Source of the DNA: Ruminococcus sp.
Lineage (GTDB): Bacteria; Bacillota; Clostridia; Oscillospirales; Ruminococcaceae
NCBI GenBank assembly: GCA_031262625.1
Contig: JAISHJ010000025.1
Span: 1-18,389, forward strand
DNA length: 18,389 nt
Direction: 5' to 3'
The notes below the pieces were generated by a model that made no database searches, was not told the DNA's origin, and saw only the letters and a program-made list of their open reading frames with translations. A program made the position numbers and the translations under genes. Shown piece by piece: positions 6,893 to 13,938 of the stretch; positions within the stretch are counted from its first letter, which is position 1; the number at the start of each line of letters is the position of its first letter.

Positions 6893-7027
6893 ATGAAAAG
6901 AACATACCAGCCTAAAAAACTTCACCGTCAGAAAGTACACGGTTTCCGCGCAAGAATGTCCGACAGAAACGGCAGAAACGTTCTCGCCCGCCGCCGCGCC
7001 AAAGGCAGAAAAACTTTAAGCTATTAA
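6893..7027 (+). CDS. rpmH: 50S ribosomal protein L34
   Basis: The 44-residue basic protein begins MKRTYQPKKLHRQKVHGFR and ends in the RRRAKGRK block, which is diagnostic for L34. L34 is a small protein of the large ribosomal subunit. The start is set by CGGAGGA 10 nt upstream. The C-terminus is KTLSY rather than the common K-LS-A ending. It is the first gene of the operon; rnpA follows after 42 nt. In most Firmicutes dnaA lies upstream on the other strand, but here a BtuF-like gene does. Confidence 0.98.
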   Translation: MKRTYQPKKLHRQKVHGFRARMSDRNGRNVLARRRAKGRKTLSY

Positions 7028-7033
7028 GCCTTA

Positions 7034-7065
7034 TTAAAGGCGCTTATTAAAGGCTAATTAAAGGC
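7034..7065 (+). repeat. Three iterated TTAAAGGC motifs before rnpA
   Basis: TTAAAGGC occurs at 7034, 7047 and 7058, filling the rpmH-rnpA spacer. The last one supplies the only Shine-Dalgarno-like AAAGG before the rnpA ATG at 7070. The others may be duplicated ribosome landing sites or slippage products. Confidence 0.55.
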
Positions 7066-7069
7066 TTCT

Positions 7070-7405
7070 ATGCTTACCGTAAAAGACAATAACCATTTTC
7101 TTCGCGCCTATAAAAAGGGGCGCTATCTGCATAGCAATTTTTTAACGGTTCATTTTGTAAAAAACGGCTTGCCATGGAAAAGATACGGTATAACTGTATC
7201 GAAAAAAATCGGGAACGCGGTGGTGAGAAACCGCTGTAAGCGGATTATCCGCGCCGCTGTCCGTGAAATTGAAGGCTTTTTGCCCGAAGGTTACGACTAC
7301 ATTTTTATTGCACGCGAAGGTTTAGTTCAGCTAAAATCTACAGACGTGCTTGGATTTTTAGAAGAGCGTGCGAAGCCGTTCATTATACGTAACACGAATA
7401 AATGA
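7070..7405 (+). CDS. rnpA: Ribonuclease P protein component
   Basis: This is the protein subunit of RNase P. It helps the catalytic RNA bind precursor tRNA and remove the 5' leader. The 111-residue basic protein carries the RNR signature: KKIGNAVVRNRCKR followed by IIRAAVRE at about residues 45-66. An aromatic N-terminal half (FLRAYKKGRYLHSNFLTVHF) forms the leader-binding cleft. Start: ATG with AAAGG 5-6 nt upstream; the opening MLTVKDNNHF is close to the usual length. Its stop overlaps the yidD start by 4 bp (ATGA), showing tight coupling. Confidence 0.97.
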   Translation: MLTVKDNNHFLRAYKKGRYLHSNFLTVHFVKNGLPWKRYGITVSKKIGNAVVRNRCKRIIRAAVREIEGFLPEGYDYIFIAREGLVQLKSTDVLGFLEERAKPFIIRNTNK

Positions 7406-7662
7406 AGCTAATATTATTATTTTTTCTGAAAATATACTCAAAGTATATTTCCCCGATGTTTCCCGCACGATGCAAGTATTATCCTACCTGTTCCGCTTAC
7501 GCGAAAACCGCGATTATTAGGCACGGAGCAGGAAAAGGACTAATTCTTGCCGTTTGGCGTTTGCTTCGCTGTAATCCTTTTTCCATGGGCGGACTTGACC
7601 CTGTGCCGGAGCACTTTCATCTTTACTTTGTCCGTAATATGGGCTTACCGGAAGCCCGCTGA
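7402..7662 (+). CDS. yidD: Membrane protein insertion efficiency factor YidD
   Basis: This small (86 aa) membrane-associated factor helps YidC-dependent insertion. Family marks are the N-terminal amphipathic/hydrophobic helix (KLILLFFLKIYSKYISP), the CKYYPTCSAYA motif at about 24-34, WRLLRCNPF, and GGLDPVP near the end. Three Cys residues are in the expected places. Its ATG overlaps the rnpA stop, and yidC follows after 32 nt. Confidence 0.96.
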   Translation: MKLILLFFLKIYSKYISPMFPARCKYYPTCSAYAKTAIIRHGAGKGLILAVWRLLRCNPFSMGGLDPVPEHFHLYFVRNMGLPEAR

Positions 7663-7694
7663 TAACACAAAACCGCTACGACTGGAGCATAGAT

Positions 7695-8894
7695 TTGAAC
7701 TTTATTTCGGAAATAATCGGTTACCCACTCGGGTTTGTAATGTGGTTTCTTTACCAAATTACCCACAATTACGCCCTCGCGATACTGCTCTTTACCCTCG
7801 TAACAAGACTGATACTTCTCCCCCTCGCCTTCAAACAGCAAAAAAGCACCGCCGCAATGGCTGCCTTTACACCGAAGCTTGAGGAACTGAAGAAAAAATA
7901 CGCGAATAACCCGCAAAAACTCAACGAAGAACAGATGAAGCTTTACTCCGAAGAGGGAATGAACCCTCTTTCAAGCTGTCTGCCCCTTCTTATTCAGTTT
8001 CCGCTCCTTATCGGTATTTTCGATGTAGTTTACCGCCCTATTACACATATAATCCGCGCTTCAAAGGATGTTATTGAGCAGGCGCGTGTTATTGCGGAAA
8101 CGCTCTTTGGAACGGAGCGGTATTTTGCCGTGCGCCCCGAGATATATATAGTACGTGCGGTTAAGGAACACCCCGACCTCTTTTCTGCTCTCCCGACTGA
8201 ATTTGTAGAAAAAATCACAGACTTTAATAACCGCCTATTTGGCTTTATCGACCTCGGACAAGTTCCGAGTTTTACTCCCGAAAGCGGTTGGACTACCGCC
8301 GCAATCGGTCTCATTATGATTCCGTTCCTTTCAGGTGCGGCACAGCTTCTTTCTACAGTTTATATGTATGTCCGCCAGAAGAAAATGCAGGCTGCCGGCG
8401 GTGCAAATACTGCTGACGGACCGCAAAAAAGCATGATGAATTCAATGAATATCATGCTCTTTGTTATGCCCGCTTTCTCTGTCTATATAGCTATAGGTTA
8501 CCCCGCCGCAATCGGCTTCTACTGGACTTGTTCCGCACTCATAGGCTTTTTGCAAAGCGTTCTCCTCAACAAAATCTACACCCCTGAATATGTCGCAAAA
8601 CTCGTTGAAAAGGACAAGCTTAAAAAGAAAGATAAAAGTAAAAAACGTAATGCCGCCTTTGAACGCTATCAGCAAATTTTAGCCGAGAAAAACGGTACAA
8701 CCGTTCCCGAGGGGAACAGAATTACCGTCTCCGGAAAACTCAAAGACGACGACGACGACCTTCCCGACCCGGACGACCAAGGCAATCCGGGCAAAATTTC
8801 TAAATCGAAACAGCGTGAAATCGAACGTAAACTTATAAACGAAGCCCGCCGCCGCCAAGCCGAAAAATACGGCGATGATTACACAGAAGACTAA
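7695..8894 (+). CDS. yidC: Membrane protein insertase YidC/Oxa1 family
   Basis: It inserts and folds membrane proteins, alone or with Sec. The protein has 399 residues. TM1 lies at about 26-46 and carries the conserved groove Arg at residue 38 (VTRLILLPL). A cytoplasmic helical hairpin follows (about 50-88), then the hallmark NPLSSCLPLLIQFPL at 90-104. TM segments continue near 195-220, 250-270 and 270-290. An enlarged extracytoplasmic segment sits at about 115-195. The C-terminal 100 residues are highly charged, with a KKKDKSKK block and a run of five Asp. Start: TTG at 7695 with GGAG 7 nt upstream. No lipoprotein signal is seen, unlike SpoIIIJ of Bacillus. Confidence 0.95.
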   Translation: MNFISEIIGYPLGFVMWFLYQITHNYALAILLFTLVTRLILLPLAFKQQKSTAAMAAFTPKLEELKKKYANNPQKLNEEQMKLYSEEGMNPLSSCLPLLIQFPLLIGIFDVVYRPITHIIRASKDVIEQARVIAETLFGTERYFAVRPEIYIVRAVKEHPDLFSALPTEFVEKITDFNNRLFGFIDLGQVPSFTPESGWTTAAIGLIMIPFLSGAAQLLSTVYMYVRQKKMQAAGGANTADGPQKSMMNSMNIMLFVMPAFSVYIAIGYPAAIGFYWTCSALIGFLQSVLLNKIYTPEYVAKLVEKDKLKKKDKSKKRNAAFERYQQILAEKNGTTVPEGNRITVSGKLKDDDDDLPDPDDQGNPGKISKSKQREIERKLINEARRRQAEKYGDDYTED

Positions 8895-8908
8895 TTAGGG
8901 GGTTTTTG

Positions 8909-9880
8909 ATGAAACAGGAATTTACCGCAAAAACTATAGAAGATGCAAAGGAAGCCGCTTCCGCCGCTTTTGAAGTGCCCGTATCCGAAATCGTTTTTAC
9001 CGTTATTGACGAGCCGAAAAAAGGTCTCTTAGGTATCGGCTCAAAAGATGCCAAAATTTTAGCCGAATATACTCCCAAAACAAAAGGTCAAATCGCCTTA
9101 GCTTACGTCAAAACAATCCTTACCCTAATGGGAATAGATAACGAACTCGAACTCCGCGAAGAAAAGGAAAACGCCTTCATAGACGTTATTGGCGAAGTCT
9201 CCGGTACAGTAATAGGCAGACGCGGCGAAACCCTCGACGCCATTCAATACTTAGCTTCAATGTCCGCCAACCGCGGTACTCGCGACTACTTCCGCGTTAC
9301 CCTAAACTGCAACGGCTATCGCGAAAAACGCGAGGAAATCCTAAAGTCACTCGCTACCCGTCTCTCCCAAACAGTAATAAAATCCGGCGGTCAAACTACC
9401 TTAGAACCCATGAATCCCTACGAACGCCGCATTATCCACGCCACAGTCTCCGAAATATCCGGCGTCACCAGCAAATCTATCGGCGACGAGCCCTTCCGCC
9501 GCGTAGTTATCTCAAGCACCGGCGCTCCCAAACGCCGCTTCCAAAACGATAAATACGACGGTCCCTACCCTCGCGTCTCCGGTCCCAAAACTTTCTCCCG
9601 CCCCCCAAAAAACCTAAGCGATGTCCCCGTCTCCCCACGCCCCGACCGCAGTGACAGAAGCGACAGAAATGACAGAAGCGACCGAGACCGCAGCGATTAC
9701 AATCGCAGCGATCGTGATCGAAGCGATTACAATCGCCCCTACAACCGCCCCAAATCCGATGACATTCAATTAAAACAAATAGAAATGCCCAAGTCTTCCT
9801 TCGAACGCGACTACAAAAAACCAAAAACCGACGACTCAGTCCTCGGCGCAGGCTCTTTATACGATCGTCTTGATATATAA
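8909..9880 (+). CDS. jag: RNA-binding protein Jag/KhpB with disordered Arg/Asp/Ser tail
   Basis: This is the usual partner gene of yidC (KhpB/EloR), an RNA-binding protein implicated in cell elongation and division in Firmicutes. Domains in order: Jag-N (1-50, ending KKGLLGIGSKDAKI), KH-II (about 60-140, with the GRRG loop at 103-106), and R3H (about 160-205, with R-x3-H at residues 173-177). After the R3H comes a tail of about 115 residues with RSD/RND/DYNR repeats, predicted disordered, and a short conserved-looking end SLYDRLDI. ATG 8909 is chosen over the TTG just before it because AGGGGG is better spaced. Codons become strongly C-ending toward the 3' end. Terminator at 10000-10066. Confidence 0.93.
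   Translation: MKQEFTAKTIEDAKEAASAAFEVPVSEIVFTVIDEPKKGLLGIGSKDAKILAEYTPKTKGQIALAYVKTILTLMGIDNELELREEKENAFIDVIGEVSGTVIGRRGETLDAIQYLASMSANRGTRDYFRVTLNCNGYREKREEILKSLATRLSQTVIKSGGQTTLEPMNPYERRIIHATVSEISGVTSKSIGDEPFRRVVISSTGAPKRRFQNDKYDGPYPRVSGPKTFSRPPKNLSDVPVSPRPDRSDRSDRNDRSDRDRSDYNRSDRDRSDYNRPYNRPKSDDIQLKQIEMPKSSFERDYKKPKTDDSVLGAGSLYDRLDI
9650..9740 (+). repeat. Degenerate coding repeats in the jag tail
   Basis: AGCGACAGA/AATGACAGA/AGCGACCGA type 9-12-nt units, then two near copies of a block ending AGCGATTACAATCGC, encode the Arg-Ser-Asp-rich tail. The units stay in frame, as expected for expansion within a coding region. Confidence 0.65.
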
Positions 9881-9882
9881 GG

Positions 9883-10030
9883 GTACGCTGGGGGAGGGGA
9901 GGAGCGGTGACAGTGTGGCGCTGCGCCACACTCCCCTCCCCCTCCCCCAGACCCCCTCCTCTCCCGGACTTAAACATTTTTCTTGTTTATTGCTTTCGTA
10001 AAAAGCTTAACCGTTTACAAACGCCATTCC
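9883..10030 (+). repeat. GC-rich 3' region element, copy 3 (left arm of inverted pair)
   Basis: The element runs from GTACGCTGGGGGAGGGG through a 10-bp palindrome (AGTGTGGCGC against GCGCCACACT) to CCCCTCCCCCAG, CTCTCCCGGACTT, a T-rich stretch and AAAAAGCTTAACCGTTTACAA. CTGGGGGAGGGG (9888-9899) can pair with CCCCTCCCCCAG (9939-9950), enclosing the palindrome in one large hairpin. It starts 2 nt after the jag stop and runs into the jag terminator. A near copy lies inverted at 10111-10277. Confidence 0.88.
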
Positions 10031-10066
10031 TTGGAATGGCGTTAATGGTGGCTTTTTTTCTTTTTC
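10000..10066 (+). terminator. Rho-independent terminator of the rpmH-jag operon
   Basis: AACGCCATTCC (10020-10030) and GGAATGGCGTT (10033-10043) form an 11-bp stem. The outer sequences AAAAAGC (10000-10006) and GCTTTTTTT (10051-10059) can extend it. TTTTTTTCTTTTT follows. It is placed correctly for transcription of jag. Confidence 0.85.
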
Positions 10067-10100
10067 ATAGCTTAGAAGAAATTCGTGTTTGATTAATCAC

Positions 10101-10152
10101 AAAATAAAAACCGTTTACAATACGCCTTCCAAGGAAAGGTTGTTGTAAACGG
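10101..10152 (-). terminator. Rho-independent terminator of the acc-mnmA-ABC operon
   Basis: CCGTTTACAA (10111-10120) and TTGTAAACGG (10143-10152) form a perfect 10-bp stem with an inner CCTT/AAGG stem. On the minus strand TTTTTATTTT follows at 10110-10101. It lies about 130 nt beyond the last ABC gene, after the GC-rich element. Confidence 0.87.
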
Positions 10153-10277
10153 ATAAGCTTTTTAACTAAAGCAAGAAACAAGAAAAAGTTTAAAGTCCGG
10201 GAGAGGGGGGGTCTGGGGGGAGAGGGGAGTGTGGCGCAGCGCCACACTGTCACCGCTCCTCTCCCCCCCAGCGTACC
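10111..10277 (-). repeat. GC-rich 3' region element, copy 4 (right arm of inverted pair)
   Basis: Read on the minus strand it repeats copy 3 almost base for base: GTACGCTGGGG, GAGGAGCGGTGACAGTG, the same palindrome, CTCTCCCGGACTTT, TTTTTCTTGTTT, AAAAAGCTTATCCGTTTACAA. The arms of the outer stem differ from copy 3 on both sides (GGGGGGGAGAGG against CCTCTCCCCCC) so that pairing is kept. It lies between the stop of the last ABC gene and that operon's terminator, a mirror of the arrangement after jag. Confidence 0.88.
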
Positions 10278-10279
10278 TC

Positions 10280-12106
10280 TTAAGTATAGTATTTAGCCTG
10301 AGCGGACCACATTTTGGCGTAGGTGGAGTTATTTTTTAGGAGAGCGGAGTGTGAGCCGTATTCGGAGATGGTGTTTTGGGAGAAGACGGCTATGACGTCG
10401 CAGAATTTGCATGATGAGAGGCGGTGGCTGATGTAGAGAGCGATTTTGTTGTTTATTAGGGAGTTAAAGTTTTTGTAGATTTCGTATTCGGCGATGGGGT
10501 CGAGGGCGGCGGTGGGTTCGTCTAAGATAATGAGAGGGGAATTTTTGAAGACGGCGCGAGCGAGAGCGCATTTTTGCTTTTGACCGCCGGAGATGTCGAT
10601 GGCATTTTCGTCGAAGGACTTGGCGATGGGGGTAGAGAGACTGATTTTTTCGGCTTCGGAGCGTGACATACCTGATTTTTCGAGAGCGGAGTAGATATCG
10701 TCGTCGTGGACATCGTTTGAGAAGGCGATATTTTCTTTGAGGGAGAAGGCGAAGGTAGAGAAATCTTGGAAGACGACGGCGATGAGTTTGCGGTAATCGG
10801 TATCGGAGTAGTTGTTGATATTGATACCGTTAAGGAGGATTTCGCCTTCGGTGACTTTGTACAGGCGGCAGAGGAGCTTGATGAAAGTAGTTTTGCCGGC
10901 GCCGTTTTGCCCTACGATTGAAAGGCGTTGTCCGGGGGGAATAGTAATGTTTACATTTTTGAGGGCGTAGCTGTCGGAACGCGGATATTTGAAGCTGACG
11001 TTTTTGAATTCAATTGTGGGAGCGGTGTCGGGTATGACTTCAGAGCCTTTGTTTTCGCTTGCGGAGGGGAGTTCCATAAATTCAATGTAGGAGTAAGCGT
11101 AAGCGCATTTTGTTAATATATCCTGAATCACACGGGCGGAACTTAAGACAGCGTTCATGAAAGAAGCGGTGGTAGATAAGTACAAAGTGAAGCCGCCGGG
11201 AGTAATAATCTTACGGAAAGCGAGAGTCCCGATATAGAGATAGCAAATTCCGTCAGAAACGGCGTTTGCGGAATTCACAGCGAAATTGAAAGGTATTTTT
11301 TTATGGAACTTTTCGTTCCAAATTTCGCAAACATCGTCGATATATTTTCCGCATTTGGAGTACATCATGTCTTTTGCGCCGTAAAGGCGAATATCTTTTG
11401 CGTGAATGTAGTCTGTAATCTGCCAGAAAAAGTAGGAAAAACCGCGGTTTATCTTCGCTTGCATCATACGCGAGTCTGCTTCTATGCGATTAATTTTATT
11501 GTTGATTACAAACAGCAGAATCAAAGATATTAACTGAACCACGAGAAGAAGCGGAGTTCCGGTTATAACAATTATCATGATAGAAACTATGATAATAAAA
11601 TTAGCGCAAAGCTGTTCTACCTGACTGAGTATCCCGATTACGCCGCCTGTCATATTAATACCTTCGAGGGCTTTTGCCGGAAGGGACAGAGTTTCGGGGT
11701 CTTCGGTAAGATGAAAATCAATATTCATGCACTTTTCGGAAAGCCGCCGCTCGAAATAGAGGTTAAACCAGTCTTTGTAATATTCTTTTACCTGATTTAA
11801 TACGTTCATAACTATCCAAGGAGTAGCCGAAACCAAGAGAAAAATAATACCGAGAGTATAAACGCTTTGAACATCCATCGCGCTTCCTTTAAGAAGCTCG
11901 TCGATAAGCGGAGCCTGAATAAGCATAGGCAGAACCGGTTGAGCAGCGAGGGCTGACATTTTTACAATAAAAATCAAAACAAGCGCGGGTTTCTCCTTAA
12001 TCATAACGGAAAAGAGCAGTTTTACTACCGTAAAGGAGTGTGAAATATCGCGCATTGCGAAGCGTTTTTTGTCGCTGTCTTCATGCTTATTTATATGAGA
12101 AGCCAT
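10280..12106 (-). CDS. ABC exporter half-transporter, subunit 2 (608 aa)
   Basis: This is an integral membrane exporter half with a six-helix transmembrane domain (about 25-330) fused to an ATPase domain (about 365-605). Walker A is GQNGAGKTT at 399, the signature ISGGQ at 505-509, Walker B LIILDEP at 525-531, and the H-loop His at about 561. All are intact, so this subunit has a complete set of motifs. It follows the other half-transporter with a TAATG stop/start overlap, which makes a heterodimer very likely. The substrate is unknown: drug, lipid and peptide are all possible, and no substrate gene is next to it. It is the last gene of the operon. The 3' third of the gene has unusual C-ending codons compared with its 5' half. 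Confidence 0.9.
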   Translation of the reverse strand: MASHINKHEDSDKKRFAMRDISHSFTVVKLLFSVMIKEKPALVLIFIVKMSALAAQPVLPMLIQAPLIDELLKGSAMDVQSVYTLGIIFLLVSATPWIVMNVLNQVKEYYKDWFNLYFERRLSEKCMNIDFHLTEDPETLSLPAKALEGINMTGGVIGILSQVEQLCANFIIIVSIMIIVITGTPLLLVVQLISLILLFVINNKINRIEADSRMMQAKINRGFSYFFWQITDYIHAKDIRLYGAKDMMYSKCGKYIDDVCEIWNEKFHKKIPFNFAVNSANAVSDGICYLYIGTLAFRKIITPGGFTLYLSTTASFMNAVLSSARVIQDILTKCAYAYSYIEFMELPSASENKGSEVIPDTAPTIEFKNVSFKYPRSDSYALKNVNITIPPGQRLSIVGQNGAGKTTFIKLLCRLYKVTEGEILLNGININNYSDTDYRKLIAVVFQDFSTFAFSLKENIAFSNDVHDDDIYSALEKSGMSRSEAEKISLSTPIAKSFDENAIDISGGQKQKCALARAVFKNSPLIILDEPTAALDPIAEYEIYKNFNSLINNKIALYISHRLSSCKFCDVIAVFSQNTISEYGSHSALLKNNSTYAKMWSAQAKYYT

Positions 12107-13938
12107 TATACCGTCACCTCTGTTTCTTTGTAGTACTGCGCTTGGGTCGTAAACATTTCGGCGTATTTGCCGCCGTTTTGAAGTAAACTTTCGTGAGTAC
12201 CGTATTCGATTAAGACTCCTTCTTCAAACATGGCAACATTGTCGCAAAACTGTGTTGAAGAAAGACGGTGACTTATGTAAACAGATGTTTTTCCGCCGAT
12301 AAGCCTGTCAAAACTTTTGTATAAATTCTGCTCGGCAATTGCATCAAGGGCGGAGGTAGGCTCGTCCAATACTACAACAGGAGCATCCTTATAAAGAGCG
12401 CGTGCGAGGGCGAGTTTTTGCTTTTCGCCGCCTGAAAGGTCTGTGCCGGATTCGTATAGAATTTTGAGTAATTGTGTATGAATACCGTCGGGCATTGAGG
12501 AAATTTTATCGCCTAATCCTGCGTCATTAAGTGCAGTTTCCGCCTTCGCTATATCGGTTGATTCTTTCATAGAGACGTTTTCGGCAATTTCGAGAGCAAA
12601 CATCTCTATATCTTGGAAGACGGGCGAGAAAATTTTGAAATAATCCGCCTTTTTGTAACGGTTAATGTTAACGCCGCCCAAGAGGATTTCGCCTTCGGTA
12701 GGCTGATATAAACCGCAGAGAAGCTTAATAAAGGTGGATTTTCCTGCCCCGTTAAGCCCTACAACCGCTAAGCGTTTCCCGGGCGCAAGAGTAATATTCA
12801 TCTTCTTCAAAGCCCATTTTTCCGTATTCGGGTAGCGAAATCCTACATCCTTAAATTCAAATTCGTAATTATCAAACCTCGGCAAGGAGATTTTATCATC
12901 TTCGCTGTCGTCAATAGGGTATTCTAAAAATGTGCGGAAATCGTTTACCTGACGTGAGCAGTTAATGCCGAAACTAACCTGCGTCAGGAAACCGTTCAGG
13001 CGGTTAATGAAAGTGTTCCCTACACCGAACATAAGCGCAAAATCCGAAGCGGAAATTTCGCCGTTAATAATAGAATCGAGCAGAATAAAAACGATAATTG
13101 TGTTCCCTGTAAGGCTTATGACGACATTTATACCGCTCTGAAAGCCCCAGTATGAAGAATTCAGTTTTGATTTTTCGAGGCGTTCTTCGTGAAGCTTTGA
13201 AAGCTTTTTAAGGATAAATCCTGCAATGTTATAGACACGTATATCTTTTCCGTATTCAAAATCCTGCGCGGTACGCTTTACGTATTGTTCACGCCGCCAA
13301 TATGTCCGGAGAGCATCCCAGACGTTTTTCTTGGAAAGCTTGTGAAAATAGTTGAAAAGGAAGAAGTTAACAATGCCGGAAACTACACAAACTACGATTA
13401 CAAGCGGATTTAAGCCGCCCAAAATAAATACGGCGGCGGCAACGGTAACAAGTTCTCTTAAGGCATATTCGCCGTGAATTAAGAGCCCTTGAATTCCGAA
13501 CCAGTCGCTGTTGTTAACCTGCTCAGCCATTGAGTGGAGAGCTAAAATTTTGCTGTCTTCTAAATACTCATAATTAATCGACAAAATCTTTCCGATACGA
13601 AGTTTGTCTAATCGAAAGCGTGTGGTTATGTATGAAGTACTTAGCTTTTCATTTGAGTAATCATAAAGGTTTGAGAGGGTAAACTGTATCAAAAATCCTG
13701 CGCCGACGATAATCAGAATATTAAAAAACGGCTCATCATTAATAAACACATCCAGTAAGAATTTCGCAGCGAAACTCCAGACGTAGTTTAAGACAGCCGT
13801 TCCTGCTACACAGATAATGAGAAAAACAACCGATTTCGGAAAAAAGCTGATTTGTTTTTTCATCACCCATATTAAATTTACAAGCGGGGAGTAGTCCTTG
13901 CGGTAAGGGTCAGTTTTTACTTCGGTCTTCTTTTTCAT
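12106..13938 (-). CDS. ABC exporter half-transporter, subunit 1 (610 aa)
   Basis: It has the same architecture as its partner: a cytoplasmic N-terminus of about 35 residues, membrane helices from about 35 to 310, and an ATPase domain from about 360. Walker A GLNGAGKST at 394, signature LSGGE at 501-505, Walker B VVVLDEP at 521-527 and the H-loop His at about 557 are all canonical. Both composite ATP sites of the heterodimer therefore look active, unlike many heterodimeric exporters with one degenerate site. The start was chosen at ATG 13938, where GGAGGA lies upstream inside the end of mnmA. A longer reading frame up to 14025 would overlap mnmA by 116 bp and has no better site. The overlap of 29 bp with mnmA suggests coupling. 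Confidence 0.9.
   Translation of the reverse strand: MKKKTEVKTDPYRKDYSPLVNLIWVMKKQISFFPKSVVFLIICVAGTAVLNYVWSFAAKFLLDVFINDEPFFNILIIVGAGFLIQFTLSNLYDYSNEKLSTSYITTRFRLDKLRIGKILSINYEYLEDSKILALHSMAEQVNNSDWFGIQGLLIHGEYALRELVTVAAAVFILGGLNPLVIVVCVVSGIVNFFLFNYFHKLSKKNVWDALRTYWRREQYVKRTAQDFEYGKDIRVYNIAGFILKKLSKLHEERLEKSKLNSSYWGFQSGINVVISLTGNTIIVFILLDSIINGEISASDFALMFGVGNTFINRLNGFLTQVSFGINCSRQVNDFRTFLEYPIDDSEDDKISLPRFDNYEFEFKDVGFRYPNTEKWALKKMNITLAPGKRLAVVGLNGAGKSTFIKLLCGLYQPTEGEILLGGVNINRYKKADYFKIFSPVFQDIEMFALEIAENVSMKESTDIAKAETALNDAGLGDKISSMPDGIHTQLLKILYESGTDLSGGEKQKLALARALYKDAPVVVLDEPTSALDAIAEQNLYKSFDRLIGGKTSVYISHRLSSTQFCDNVAMFEEGVLIEYGTHESLLQNGGKYAEMFTTQAQYYKETEVTV

Noticed and set aside
9881..10279. 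Insertion sequence with terminal inverted repeats
   Set aside because: The inner region is only about 80 nt and has no transposase; the arms are better read as two copies of one element facing each other.
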